This document shows, one piece after another, positions 24,968 through 33,702 of a stretch of 64,000 nt of DNA (the stretch's first letter is position 1; every line of letters begins with the position of its first letter). The stretch is from PHAA01 sp964494735. Its GTDB lineage: Bacteria; Bacillota; Syntrophomonadia; Syntrophomonadales; Syntrophomonadaceae. The position numbers and the translations under genes were made by a program. The stretch is taken from contig CAZBSD010000006.1 in assembly GCA_964494735.1 (NCBI GenBank), positions 20,577 through 84,576 on the forward strand. Reading direction: 5' to 3'. A model generated the notes under the pieces. That model was not told the origin of the DNA. It made no database searches and saw only the letters and a list, made by a program, of their open reading frames with translations.

Positions 24968-25583
24968 AATCCGAGCCTCTATATAGCCGGTTGGTGTAGA
25001 TATAGCCCTCCACCTCCGGCGGAAGCAGATATTTGATGGTCTTGCCCCGGGCGGCCCTCTCTCTGATAGCACTGGATGAGATTTCAAATCCGGGAATAGC
25101 GATGACCTTCAGCTTCTGCCACATAAGCAGGGGTATCCCGGAAAAACATTCATCTTCCGGATTCATCTCATAGCCCGGCCGGGTTACAACAATCATACTG
25201 CACAGTTCAGCCAGCCGTTCCGGATCTTTCCAAGTGTTCATCAGCATAAACGCATCTATACCCAGAATAAAAAACAGACTGGTCAGAGGATACATCTGCT
25301 GGATGGCGGCTGCCGTCTCCACTGAATAAGAAAGGCCCTGCCTGTCGACCTCCAGTGAAGATGCCTGGAAAACGGGATTATCCTTTACGGCCAATTCCAC
25401 CATGGCCAGGCGGTGGTGACTCTCCAGGATATCACCCATGTCTTTGTGGGGCGGGCGGAAGGACGGAACAAAGATGATCCGGTCCAGATCAAAGGCCTCG
25501 CGGGCGAATTCAGCCGCTATCAGATGACCATAATGGATGGGATTGAAAGTCCCGCCTATGATGCCCAATTTCTTTATCGTCAT
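24957..25583 (-). CDS. nadD: Nicotinate-nucleotide adenylyltransferase
   Basis: NadD adenylates nicotinate mononucleotide in NAD synthesis. The 208-residue protein has the nucleotidyltransferase motif GGTFNPIHYGHL (H17, H20) and the second motif ISSSAIRERAARG. The ATG at 25583 is chosen over a TTG 21 bases upstream because GGTGGGG precedes it and homologues start there. It is the first gene of a unit with its own promoter, divergent from the plus-strand block at 25.8 kb. In many Firmicutes proA lies just upstream; here four foreign genes intervene. Confidence 0.94.
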   Translation of the reverse strand: MTIKKLGIIGGTFNPIHYGHLIAAEFAREAFDLDRIIFVPSFRPPHKDMGDILESHHRLAMVELAVKDNPVFQASSLEVDRQGLSYSVETAAAIQQMYPLTSLFFILGIDAFMLMNTWKDPERLAELCSMIVVTRPGYEMNPEDECFSGIPLLMWQKLKVIAIPGFEISSSAIRERAARGKTIKYLLPPEVEGYIYTNRLYRGSDYGV

Positions 25584-25651
25584 ACTTGCCCCACCTGCCC
25601 TCAAGCCCCGTCACATCCGATTTCTTCTTGTCCGCCCACCATATATGCTTA

Positions 25652-25680
25652 ATCATAACTATTGCTCTGCAAATATGCAA
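25652..25680 (-). promoter_or_regulatory. Probable promoter of nadD-yqeK-rsfS
   Basis: Minus-strand TTGCAT (25675-25680), 17-base spacer, TATGAT (25652-25657), about 70 bases before the nadD start. Confidence 0.55.
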
Positions 25681-25746
25681 ACCGGTGATGAAGGGATAAA
25701 ACGCCAAGCACAAAAGGCCAATCTTTTGTATAATTATAAAGTATGC

Positions 25747-25774
25747 TTGGCTTTAATCAGGCTTTCTTTATAAT
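25747..25774 (+). promoter_or_regulatory. Probable promoter of the plus-strand block 25.8-29.05 kb
   Basis: TTGGCT (25747-25752), 16-base spacer, perfect TATAAT (25769-25774), about 20 bases before the first start codon. Confidence 0.6.
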
Positions 25775-25795
25775 CAGCCGGGAAAGGGGCTTTCC

Positions 25796-26419
25796 ATGGT
25801 GGAAACCGATATCACGCTGGTATTTCACAACCAGGGGCTGCGCAGTTATATAGAGGTCGACCTTTGCGCCCAGTGTCCCCGCCAGGATGATAAAGGGTGC
25901 TGCGGATTTTATTCGCCCGTCTTCTATCCCACCGACCTTGTCTACCTTTATCTGCACCAGCCGGATTTACTGAAGTACATATTCTCGCTGGAACACCTGA
26001 CCATACTCGATGCTTCAGTAACAGTCAACAACACTATCGAGGGCGAGAGCTACCGGTGCCGATTCCACAGCAAAGACCAGGGATGCATTCTTACCCAGCC
26101 ACTGCGGGAATCAGTCTGCCGGCATTTTGTTTGTGATGGGATAGGGTGGATGCGGGAGGAGAGTCTGCAGGATTGGCGAGACTTCTTTGAGCGATTGACC
26201 GATTATGAGATCGAGACCAATAACCTATGGACGGCAATTCTTACCGAAATGGGTATTACCTTGCGCAAACCGGAGCTGCGGGAACGTTTCTTCGCCGAGT
26301 TATTGAAGCTTTACGAGGACAACCAGGCTAACCTGCCCGAGTTCATCCACTCCATGCCCGGTGAGGATACCCGTACCCTGCGCCGTCCGCTGCGATTTGG
26401 AAACGACTGGATATTATAA
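25796..26419 (+). CDS. Cysteine-rich protein, YkgJ-type metal-binding pattern
   Basis: A 207-residue soluble protein with eight cysteines in two groups: C24, C27, C35, C36 and C88, C97, C108, C113, the last group with RHFVC. The spacing resembles the YkgJ/CxxCxxCC zinc- or iron-chelating family (PF03692-like), so it probably binds a metal or Fe-S cluster. The C-terminal half is charged and helical without named motifs. No catalytic function can be assigned. ATG 25796 follows AAAGGGG. It is first in the plus-strand block and 22 bases before the cysteine synthase gene, so cysteine or sulfide chemistry is possible but unproven. Confidence 0.6.
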   Translation: MVETDITLVFHNQGLRSYIEVDLCAQCPRQDDKGCCGFYSPVFYPTDLVYLYLHQPDLLKYIFSLEHLTILDASVTVNNTIEGESYRCRFHSKDQGCILTQPLRESVCRHFVCDGIGWMREESLQDWRDFFERLTDYEIETNNLWTAILTEMGITLRKPELRERFFAELLKLYEDNQANLPEFIHSMPGEDTRTLRRPLRFGNDWIL

Positions 26420-26441
26420 TACTACTTTTGGAGGGAAACGG

Positions 26442-27476
26442 ATGAAATGGAATGGTAACGAACGGATGATGGACAGCGTCCTGGAAGCAGTAGGAAGGAC
26501 CCCTTTGATTCGCTTGGGAAGGATATCTGAGGATGTCCCCGCGGATATCGCCGTCAAACTGGAATATGTTAATCCCAGCGGCAGTCTCAAGGACCGGGTG
26601 GCCTATCAAATCATAGAAAAGGCGGAAGAGCGAGGAGAACTCCGGCCGGGCATGATCCTTCTGGAGGGAACCACCGGCAATACCGGCATATCGACGGCTA
26701 TGGTAGGGGCCAGCAAAGGGTACCGGGTGATAATCGTGATGCCGGAAGGGATGAGCGAGGAGCGCAAGAAGACCATCACCGCTTATGGGGCGGAGTTGGT
26801 ACTTACGCCGGGGGCGGAAACCGACGTGGACCTGGTATTGGAAGAGGTAGCCAGGATAAAAGAGCGCTACGGTGAAGAGATATTTGAGATCGGCCAGTTT
26901 AACCGGGCCGACAATCTGGACGCCCATTTTGACGGTACCGGCCCGGAGATCTGGGAGCAGACGGAAGGCAAGGTGGATGTATTCATCATGTGCCAGGGTA
27001 CCGGCGGCACCGTAACCGGCACCGCCAAATTCCTGAAGGAACAGAATCCTGATATCAAGGTCTATATTTCAGAGCCCAAGGAATCCCCCATCCTGGCCTG
27101 CGGCAAGATCGGCAAGCATCAGGTGCAGGGTATAGCCGACGGCCTCATCCCGGAAATATTGGACTTGCAATATGTGGACGGAGTAGTCCTGGTAAGTTCG
27201 CAGGAGAGTATCACCATAGCCCAGGAGATGGCCCGCCGGGAGGGTATCTTCTGTGGTATATCATCGGGATGCAATGTTGGGGCTGCCAGGATAATAGCCC
27301 GTAAGTACCCGGACCGGAAATTGATAGTAACCATGGTTAATGACAACGGCCTGCGCTACCTTTCCACTCCCCTCTGCGGCACCGTCAATCAGCGGGAGGA
27401 ATTGGAACGCGACTATCGGTTGAGTCCCGAGGATCTGGCCAAACTCTTGAGTTATAACCTGGAAATAATAGAGTAG
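26442..27476 (+). CDS. cysK: Cysteine synthase family PLP enzyme
   Basis: A 344-residue fold-type II PLP enzyme. The PLP lysine lies in NPSGSLKDRVA, the phosphate loop is EGTTGNTGIS with a second glycine loop CQGTGGTVTGTAKF, and the substrate loop is SSGCNVGAA. This is the family of O-acetylserine sulfhydrylases, which make cysteine from O-acetylserine and sulfide; cystathionine beta-synthases share it. The length slightly exceeds a minimal CysK (about 310). GGAGGG 6 bases before ATG 26442 sets the start; an in-frame ATG at 26361 overlaps the previous gene. Substrate choice cannot be settled by eye. Confidence 0.85.
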   Translation: MKWNGNERMMDSVLEAVGRTPLIRLGRISEDVPADIAVKLEYVNPSGSLKDRVAYQIIEKAEERGELRPGMILLEGTTGNTGISTAMVGASKGYRVIIVMPEGMSEERKKTITAYGAELVLTPGAETDVDLVLEEVARIKERYGEEIFEIGQFNRADNLDAHFDGTGPEIWEQTEGKVDVFIMCQGTGGTVTGTAKFLKEQNPDIKVYISEPKESPILACGKIGKHQVQGIADGLIPEILDLQYVDGVVLVSSQESITIAQEMARREGIFCGISSGCNVGAARIIARKYPDRKLIVTMVNDNGLRYLSTPLCGTVNQREELERDYRLSPEDLAKLLSYNLEIIE

Positions 27477-27507
27477 CCTCCACTGGAGCAGGAAGGTTGG
27501 TGTAGAT

Positions 27508-28677
27508 TTGGCCCGAGGCAGTGCGGTTATAAGCGGCATATCAGAATTGGTGCCGATCCTCGATGGCGGCGGGAGATCAACCCTGGACCTTTTAGCCGAG
27601 GCCGCTGCCCTGGCGGTACAAGATGCGGCCCTGGCCAAAAGTGATATTGACGGTCTGCTGGTTACCCCACCCAGCGAGGACAGCTATTTTCTCTGGCCTT
27701 CGCAGGTAGCCGAATATCTGCAACTGGCACCGGTTTTCATGAATATGGTGGAACTGGGCGGGGCCAGTGCGGTTGGTTCTGTAGCCCGCGCCAAGCTGAT
27801 GGTGGAGGCGGACGTATGCCGTCACTGCTTGTGTATAAGCGGAGGGGTGTGGGACTCGCAGGTGTTCAACACCCGTGCCAATAAGATGGCCGTCATGTCC
27901 CGGGCTGAAATCGATTATGAGCTGCCCTACGGTCCCATGGGCTTCAACAGTGGCTATGCCCTTATCGCCCGCCGCCATATGTCCGAATATGGGACCACTC
28001 CCGAACAGTTGGCTAAAATCGCCGTAGATCAGCGCACCAATGCCCTCGCCAACCCTAACGCCCTTTTTAACCGCCAAGCCCTGTCTATTGAGGACGTCCT
28101 CAGTTCGCCGGTGATCGTGGACCCGCTGCACCTGCTGGAGATAGTACGGCCTTGTAGCGGAGCCGCCGCAGTAGTAGTCAGCCGCGCTGACAGCGGCAGC
28201 GATTGGACCCATCCACCCGTCTCCATACCTGGATTCGGCGAAGCCTATACCCATAATTCTATCCCTTATGCCCCCCATCTTAGCGGGAGTCCGATACGGA
28301 TGGCGGCCCAGAGAGCTTATCAGATGGCAGGGCGAACGCCTGCCGATATCGACTTGGTCTCCCTCTATGATTGTTATACCATCACTGTTTTGATAAGCCT
28401 GGAAGATGCCGGCTTCTGCCCCAAAGGGGCGGGGGGCCGGTTTGTGGCCGACACCGACCTTACCTACAAAGGTGAACTCCCCTGTAACACCCATGGGGGG
28501 CAGCTTTCCTGCGGTCAGGCTTCTTTTGCGGGCGGGATGTCCCACGTTATCGAGGCGGTCCGCCAATTACGCGGCGAGGCCGGTTCCCGGCAGGTGCCCA
28601 AGAACCGGCTGGCCCTGGTCAATGGCAATGGCGGAGTGATGAGTACGCAGAGTTGTCTGATCCTGGGGAGGACGTAA
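27508..28677 (+). CDS. Thiolase-fold protein lacking the catalytic cysteines
   Basis: A 389-residue thiolase-like protein of the SCP-x/non-decarboxylating type that is normally paired with a DUF35 protein, as here (gap 2 bases). The nucleophile region reads ELGGASAVG (82-90), where an active thiolase has cysteine. The C-terminal CxGGGxG motif reads NGNGGVMS, so its cysteine is also missing. YDCYT (about 286-290) and NTHGGQLSCG (about 328-337) are retained. Similar cysteine-less thiolase folds act as aldolases in steroid side-chain breakdown, or are acyl-CoA binding partners. The start is TTG 27508; the enzymatic role is unknown. Confidence 0.82.
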   Translation: MARGSAVISGISELVPILDGGGRSTLDLLAEAAALAVQDAALAKSDIDGLLVTPPSEDSYFLWPSQVAEYLQLAPVFMNMVELGGASAVGSVARAKLMVEADVCRHCLCISGGVWDSQVFNTRANKMAVMSRAEIDYELPYGPMGFNSGYALIARRHMSEYGTTPEQLAKIAVDQRTNALANPNALFNRQALSIEDVLSSPVIVDPLHLLEIVRPCSGAAAVVVSRADSGSDWTHPPVSIPGFGEAYTHNSIPYAPHLSGSPIRMAAQRAYQMAGRTPADIDLVSLYDCYTITVLISLEDAGFCPKGAGGRFVADTDLTYKGELPCNTHGGQLSCGQASFAGGMSHVIEAVRQLRGEAGSRQVPKNRLALVNGNGGVMSTQSCLILGRT

Positions 28678-28679
28678 GG

Positions 28680-29051
28680 ATGCGCGACTATCAACAAATC
28701 TTTCGGGACAAATTAAAGAACGGGAATATGTGGCTGCAGTATTGCCCCGATTGCCATCGTTTCATTTACTACCCCCGCGAAAGGTGCCCGTATTGTTGGG
28801 AGGCCGGATTGGAGTGGCAGCCGGTGCAGGGGCTGGGTTCGGTTTACAGTTATACCGTGGTCCGGGTCAGTGCTCTGCCTGAATTCAAACCGCCATATAT
28901 ATTTGCCCTGGTTGAATTGGCTGAAGGAGTACGCATGGCCACCAATATCCAGGAGTGCAGCCTGGAACAAATCCACGTGGGAATGCCGGTCCGGCTAAAA
29001 ATAATAACCAGAGAGGGCTGCGATACCCTCCCTGTCTTCGTTCCGTTTTGA
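28680..29051 (+). CDS. DUF35 OB-fold/zinc-ribbon protein, partner of the thiolase-like protein
   Basis: A 123-residue protein with an N-terminal rubredoxin-like zinc ribbon (C22, C25, C36, C39) followed by an OB fold (GLGSVYSYTVVRVSALPEFKPPYIFALVEL). DUF35 proteins bind acyl-CoA and form complexes with thiolase-superfamily enzymes. ATG 28680 lies 2 bases after the thiolase stop, with GGAGG just inside the upstream gene, indicating coupled synthesis. It ends the plus-strand block and is convergent with proA. Confidence 0.88.
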   Translation: MRDYQQIFRDKLKNGNMWLQYCPDCHRFIYYPRERCPYCWEAGLEWQPVQGLGSVYSYTVVRVSALPEFKPPYIFALVELAEGVRMATNIQECSLEQIHVGMPVRLKIITREGCDTLPVFVPF

Positions 29052-29112
29052 TCAACCGCCGGTTTTGCCAGGGTTTGGGTTTTATGATCCCGCCGAAAAC
29101 GTCTTAGCTGCT

Positions 29113-30369
29113 CTAGCGGATCTGGCCATCACCCTGGATTATATACTTGCTGGTGGTAAGTTCTTTCAAGCCCATCGGCCCCCGCGCATGCAGCTTCTGG
29201 GTACTTATCCCCATCTCCGCTCCTAAGCCGAAAACTCCCCCGTCGGTGAAACGAGTGGAAGCGTTGGCATAAACAGCCGCCGCATCAACCTCATGCAGGA
29301 AGCGCCTCACCCGGCTGTAGTTCTCACTGATGATCGCTTCACTGTGGCCGGTGCCATATTGGTTGACATGGGCTATGGCTTCATCCAGGCTGCCTACCAC
29401 TTTGACCGCCAACACCAGGTCCAGGTATTCCTCCGCCCAATCCTCTTCGCTGGCTGCCCGGATACCAGGCACCAATCGTCGGCTGGTCGGACAGCCCCTG
29501 ACCTCCACCCCTGCCGTCTGTAATTCAGCTAACATGGGCGGCAGGAAGCGGGCCGCCACCGCACTGTGTACCAGTAGGGTTTCAGCCGCGTTGCATACCG
29601 AAGGGCGTTGCACCTTGGCATTCATCACAATGGGGCCGGCTTTGGTCAAGTCGGCGAATTCATCCACATATACATGGCAATTGCCCATACCAGTCATAAT
29701 CACCGGAACCACCGCATTCTCCAGAACCGCGGTCTTGAGTCCTTTCCCGCCCCGGGGAATCAGCACGTCGATGTATTCATGCATCTTCATCATAAATACG
29801 GCTGCCTGACGATCCTCACTATCGACCAACTGGATAGCTCCTTCCGGGATACCCGATTGCGCAGCTGCGGACGAGATGATACGGGCGATCACCCGGTTGG
29901 AGTTGAGGGCTTCCTCTCCTCCCCGCAGCAGGATGGCATTGCCCGACTTGAGGCATAAGGCAGCCGCATCGGCTGTCACATTGGGTCGGGATTCATATAT
30001 TATTCCGATCACCCCGATAGGAGTCCTTACCCGGCTGATATCCAGGCCATTGGGACGCCGGGAGGAATCAACGGTTTCCCCCACCGGATCCGGCAGCGCG
30101 GCAATATCCCGCAGGCCCTGGGCCATATCGCGGATACGGCTGTCGGTCAAGGTCAACCGCTCCAGCAAAGCAGCCGTCAAACCCTGGTCCCGGCCCAGTT
30201 CCAGGTCGGTACCGTTGGCCTTAAGTATCTCCTGGCTGTTGGCTTCCAGCTGCTCGGCCATATTCAGCAACGCCTCGTTCTTCAAGGTAGTCGAAACAGT
30301 AGCCAGGGTTCTGGCTGCCCGCTTGGCTTTTATCCCCTGGGCTATAAGTATCTCTTGGATATTATCCAT
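29113..30369 (-). CDS. proA: Gamma-glutamyl phosphate reductase
   Basis: ProA reduces gamma-glutamyl phosphate to glutamate semialdehyde with NADPH, the second step of proline synthesis. The 418-residue protein has the aldehyde-dehydrogenase fold with IYESRPNVTADAAALCLKSGNA, and the catalytic cysteine in KVQRPSVCNAAETLL. The end GAEMGISTQKLHARGPMGL is typical. ATG 30369 follows GGGAGGG; the longer frame upstream is unsupported and overlaps proB. It is translated 22 bases after proB. Confidence 0.96.
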   Translation of the reverse strand: MDNIQEILIAQGIKAKRAARTLATVSTTLKNEALLNMAEQLEANSQEILKANGTDLELGRDQGLTAALLERLTLTDSRIRDMAQGLRDIAALPDPVGETVDSSRRPNGLDISRVRTPIGVIGIIYESRPNVTADAAALCLKSGNAILLRGGEEALNSNRVIARIISSAAAQSGIPEGAIQLVDSEDRQAAVFMMKMHEYIDVLIPRGGKGLKTAVLENAVVPVIMTGMGNCHVYVDEFADLTKAGPIVMNAKVQRPSVCNAAETLLVHSAVAARFLPPMLAELQTAGVEVRGCPTSRRLVPGIRAASEEDWAEEYLDLVLAVKVVGSLDEAIAHVNQYGTGHSEAIISENYSRVRRFLHEVDAAAVYANASTRFTDGGVFGLGAEMGISTQKLHARGPMGLKELTTSKYIIQGDGQIR

Positions 30370-30391
30370 GACGTTCCCTCCCTTATGGTTG

Positions 30392-31516
30392 TCAAACACA
30401 TTCCACCCATAGATTGTTGCGGTGTATGACCTCATCATAGTCCTTTTCTCCCAAGATCTTCTCAATGTCGCTGGACCTTTTACCGGCGATCATTCTTATC
30501 TCCTCAGCCCCATAGTTGGCCATTCCTCGGGCTATCTCCCGACCATCGGCCCCTAAAACCGCTACCACTGTCCCTCGCCCGAAATCGCCCTCCACATCCA
30601 CGATTCCGGAAGCCAAAAGACTCTTGCCCCTTTTCAGCAGGGCGTTGGCTGCCCCGGTATCGATTGTCACCGCCCCGTGTAAAACGGTTCCGAAAGCGAT
30701 CCACTTCTTACGGGCCTGCAGTTTCTCTTCCCGGGGGATAAACAGCGTGCCCAGGCGCTCCCCGGCCAATATCCGCCGCAGCACATTCCTTTCGGTGCTG
30801 TTGGCGATCACCATGGGGATACCTGAAGCCATACAGACCTTGGCCCCTTTGAGTTTGGTAAGCATTCCCCCGCTGGAGAAAGCAATGCCGCGGTTGGTGG
30901 AATTGCCCTCCATCTCAGCGGTTATCTCATATACTTCATTAACCAGCTGGGCCAGATCATCGACGCGGGGATCATGGTCGTAGAAACCATCCACATCGGA
31001 CAGTATAATAAGCAGGTCGGCGTTGACGATAGTAGCTATCAAGCTGGACAACATATCGTTGTCACCGAATTTGATTTCTTCCACCACCACCGTATCGTTC
31101 TCATTGATGATGGGGATGACGTCCATGCCCAGGATGGCCAGCAGGGTATTGGTGGCGTTGAGATAGCGCATCCGCTCATCCAGATCCTCCCGGGTCAACA
31201 AGACTTGGGCTACTGTTTTGCCGTATTCAGCAAAAAACTTCTCATACATATGGAGCAGAGCACCCTGCCCTATGGCAGCCAGGGCCTGCTTTTCCGGCAA
31301 GGTGCGGGGAACCTGCTTGAGGCCCATGCGGTTGGCCCCGGTGCCTATGGCCCCTGAACTAACCAGCAAGACCTCTATGTCCTGATTATGTATATCGGCC
31401 AGCTCCCGTACCAGGCGTTCCATCCGGCCCAGGTTCAATTGCCCGTTGGCATGGGTTAAAGTGCTGGTGCCGACCTTAACCACAATCCGGCCGCAATCCT
31501 TCAGCCTCTCCCGCAT
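30392..31516 (-). CDS. proB: Glutamate 5-kinase
   Basis: ProB phosphorylates glutamate for proline synthesis. The protein (about 374 residues) has an amino-acid kinase domain (VVKVGTSTLTHANGQLN, SSGAIGTGANRMGL, INENDTVVVEEIKFGDND, LSDVDGFYDHDP) and a C-terminal PUA domain (KRGKSLLASGIVDVEGDFGRGTVV), the full-length bacterial form. GTG codons at 31525 and 31519 and ATG at 31516 are all possible starts after AGAAGGAG; ATG is listed. It follows obgE by about 48 bases and precedes proA. Confidence 0.95.
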   Translation of the reverse strand: MRERLKDCGRIVVKVGTSTLTHANGQLNLGRMERLVRELADIHNQDIEVLLVSSGAIGTGANRMGLKQVPRTLPEKQALAAIGQGALLHMYEKFFAEYGKTVAQVLLTREDLDERMRYLNATNTLLAILGMDVIPIINENDTVVVEEIKFGDNDMLSSLIATIVNADLLIILSDVDGFYDHDPRVDDLAQLVNEVYEITAEMEGNSTNRGIAFSSGGMLTKLKGAKVCMASGIPMVIANSTERNVLRRILAGERLGTLFIPREEKLQARKKWIAFGTVLHGAVTIDTGAANALLKRGKSLLASGIVDVEGDFGRGTVVAVLGADGREIARGMANYGAEEIRMIAGKRSSDIEKILGEKDYDEVIHRNNLWVECV

Positions 31517-31564
31517 CACAACCACTACTCCTTCTCCCCCGGATATGCCACTACCGGTACAGTT

Positions 31565-32824
31565 TTATTCGCTGTAATCGAACTCCATATCTTTTATCCG
31601 GACCATATCTCCAGCCTTGATCCCTTTCTCTTTGAGAGCATCGTCGAGACCCATCCGGGCCGTAGTCCGCTGGAACCTCTGCAGGGACTCGTCCTGGGAA
31701 AAGTTGGTCATGGTCACCAGGTTCTCGATGCGTTTGCCGGATACCTGGTAAACACCATTGATGATTTCGATCTGAAAGGGCTCCTCGTCTTCAAAACGTC
31801 GAATTACCCTGGCTACGCCGATGTGTTCATCCGCCGGGATGCTCTGCAGGATCTGGTAGGTCTTTTCTATCAGTTCACTCACCCCCTGGCCGGTAACCGC
31901 CGATATCCCATAGACTCTGTCGCCGTATTCCTGCCGCAGCAGCTGCAGGTTGGGCTCCGCTTCCGGCAGGTCCATCTTGTTGGCTGCTATCAGATAAGGC
32001 CGGTTGAGCAGTTCCGGGTTATAAAATTCCAGTTCATTGCGCAGGGTGATGTAGTCATCCAGTACCTGGCGGCCATCCACCTGGGCTGTATCCAGGATGT
32101 AGAGGAGCATTCGGTTCCTTTCGATATGACGCAGGAAATCATGTCCCAACCCGGTCCCCTCGTGGGCTCCCTCGATCAATCCTGGTATATCAGCAATCAC
32201 GAAGGTCTCTTTATCGCGGGTCATGACCACACCCAGATTGGGTACCAGGGTGGTAAACGGGTAATCAGCAATCTTGGGCCGGGCGGCCGATACCCGGGAG
32301 ATAAAAGTCGATTTGCCGGCGTTGGGAAAGCCCACCAGGCCCACATCGGCCAACAGCTTTAATTCCAGGCGTATCCATTTCTCTTCGCCCGGTTCGCCGT
32401 TCTCGGCCATGGAAGGAGCTTTGTGGACCGCGGTGGCGAAACGGCTGTTACCGCGCCCCCCCCTTCCCCCGCGAGCGATTATGGCTTCCTGGCCGGCGCT
32501 GGTCAGATCAGCCAGCGCTTCACCACTGTCATCATCTATTATGAGGGTACCCACCGGAACCTTTACCACCAGGTCTTCGCCCCAGGCCCCATGTTGGTTC
32601 TTCCCCATCCCATGCACCCCGCGTTCGGCCTTGAAATGCTTGCGGTATTGGAAATCCATTAAGGTACCCATACCTTCATCGGCTATGAATACTATGTTCC
32701 CGCCGCGCCCTCCGTCTCCGCCGTACGGCCCGCCCATGGGAACATATTTCTCGCGCCGGAAAGCGACACAGCCATTGCCGCCGTCTCCGCCTTTCACAAA
32801 TATCTTGGCATGATCAATGAACAC
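31565..32824 (-). CDS. obgE: GTPase Obg (ObgE/CgtA)
   Basis: Obg is an essential GTPase for 50S assembly and stress and sporulation control. The 419-residue protein has the glycine-rich Obg domain (KGGDGGNGCVAFRREK start, about 1-158), a G domain (GFPNAGKSTF, DIPGLIEGAHEG, NKMDLPEA) and a C-terminal OCT domain (about 340-419). The GTG start at 32824 uses AAGGAGTGA, which lies in the last codons of the Spo0B-like gene. This coupling of spo0B and obg is a conserved Bacillus/Clostridia feature. Confidence 0.97.
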   Translation of the reverse strand: MFIDHAKIFVKGGDGGNGCVAFRREKYVPMGGPYGGDGGRGGNIVFIADEGMGTLMDFQYRKHFKAERGVHGMGKNQHGAWGEDLVVKVPVGTLIIDDDSGEALADLTSAGQEAIIARGGRGGRGNSRFATAVHKAPSMAENGEPGEEKWIRLELKLLADVGLVGFPNAGKSTFISRVSAARPKIADYPFTTLVPNLGVVMTRDKETFVIADIPGLIEGAHEGTGLGHDFLRHIERNRMLLYILDTAQVDGRQVLDDYITLRNELEFYNPELLNRPYLIAANKMDLPEAEPNLQLLRQEYGDRVYGISAVTGQGVSELIEKTYQILQSIPADEHIGVARVIRRFEDEEPFQIEIINGVYQVSGKRIENLVTMTNFSQDESLQRFQRTTARMGLDDALKEKGIKAGDMVRIKDMEFDYSE

Positions 32825-32830
32825 CCGTTA

Positions 32831-33283
32831 TCACTCCTTATCGATCCGGAACACCCTGGTCGCATCTCCATCATCCCAGCCGCTGTAGAGCATATCGATG
32901 CCGGCGGCTTCCTCATAAATGGAAAGATACACTATCTGATCTTCCTCCCCATGGTCCATCTCCCGTTGGAGGAGTTGCAAACTTCTGCCCGGTTCACCAT
33001 TTGCTCTTAATAATTCCCATGATACCAGGTCAATATCCTCCAACCTCAGGGTGATGCCCTGATCGCAGGCTTTCAGCATTTGATCGTAAAAATACAGGCA
33101 GGCCGGTGCGGGCAAGGATGTAAAGATTATTCTTTCCGCATCCAGGCCTTCCACCAGGGATTGCAGGTATTCCTGCACCCGCTGTGGCTGTCCCATCTGC
33201 AAATATCCGCCGATAACCTGCAGATGATTGGCAAAATCATGTCTCATCCTGCGCAGCAGGCTGACCATAAACTCCGCATCCAT
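32831..33283 (-). CDS. Spo0B-like sporulation phosphotransferase domain protein
   Basis: A 150-residue protein whose N-terminus (RRMRHDFANHLQVIGGYLQMG) matches the Spo0B four-helix bundle motif; H15 would be the phosphate-accepting histidine. Spo0B relays phosphate from Spo0F to Spo0A in Bacillus; many Clostridia lack a Spo0F relay, so its role here may be different. The C-terminal part is divergent. The ATG at 33283 was chosen since it begins just before the helix and an AGGT/GGGGG site precedes it. It lies between rpmA and obgE, exactly the position of spo0B in B. subtilis. Confidence 0.78.
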   Translation of the reverse strand: MDAEFMVSLLRRMRHDFANHLQVIGGYLQMGQPQRVQEYLQSLVEGLDAERIIFTSLPAPACLYFYDQMLKACDQGITLRLEDIDLVSWELLRANGEPGRSLQLLQREMDHGEEDQIVYLSIYEEAAGIDMLYSGWDDGDATRVFRIDKE

Positions 33284-33315
33284 ACCTAATGCCCCCACAT
33301 CATCCCTAATAATAG

Positions 33316-33343
33316 CAAAAACCCCTGGAAGATTCCAGGGGTT
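33316..33343 (-). terminator. Terminator of rplU-rpmA
   Basis: Minus-strand AACCCCTGG (33335-33343) and CCAGGGGTT (33320-33328) form a 9-bp stem with a 6-base loop, then TTTTG. It lies between rpmA and the spo0B-like gene. Confidence 0.85.
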
Positions 33344-33367
33344 GGCCTTCATGCTGACAGCGCCGGT

Positions 33368-33640
33368 CTAGACGGTTGCGCTCTCCTCCACCGGGTAAAC
33401 ACTCACCTGCTTTTTGGTCTTGCCCTTGCGCTCGAATTTGACCCGGCCATCAACCGTACAAAAGAGGGTATCATCGCCGCCAACCATCACGTTTTGACCG
33501 GGATGGATCTTGGTCCCTCTCTGCCGCACCAATATATTGCCAGCTCTTACAAACTGGCCATCGCCCCGTTTGACGCCCAGGCGTTTGGATTCGCTGTCTC
33601 TGCCATTCCTACTGCTGCCAACACCCTTTTTATGTGCCAT
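33368..33640 (-). CDS. rpmA: 50S ribosomal protein L27
   Basis: A 90-residue L27 located near the peptidyl-transferase centre. It starts directly with MAHKKGVGSSRNGRDSESK. Most Firmicutes make L27 with a roughly 9-residue leader (ending FFA) cut off by the protease Prp; neither the leader nor a prp (ysxB) gene between rplU and rpmA is present here. The ATG at 33640 has GGGAGG upstream and there is no in-frame upstream start, so the short form is well supported. Confidence 0.97.
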   Translation of the reverse strand: MAHKKGVGSSRNGRDSESKRLGVKRGDGQFVRAGNILVRQRGTKIHPGQNVMVGGDDTLFCTVDGRVKFERKGKTKKQVSVYPVEESATV

Positions 33641-33702
33641 ATAATAACCTCCCAGTATAAGCTATATGCTCAGCTGTTAATTACAAAATTGCTGCTGGTT
33701 CT

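Noticed and set aside
25605..25713. Small minus-strand ORF upstream of nadD (25510-25713)
   Set aside because: It overlaps the nadD promoter and start in another frame and has no ribosome binding site.
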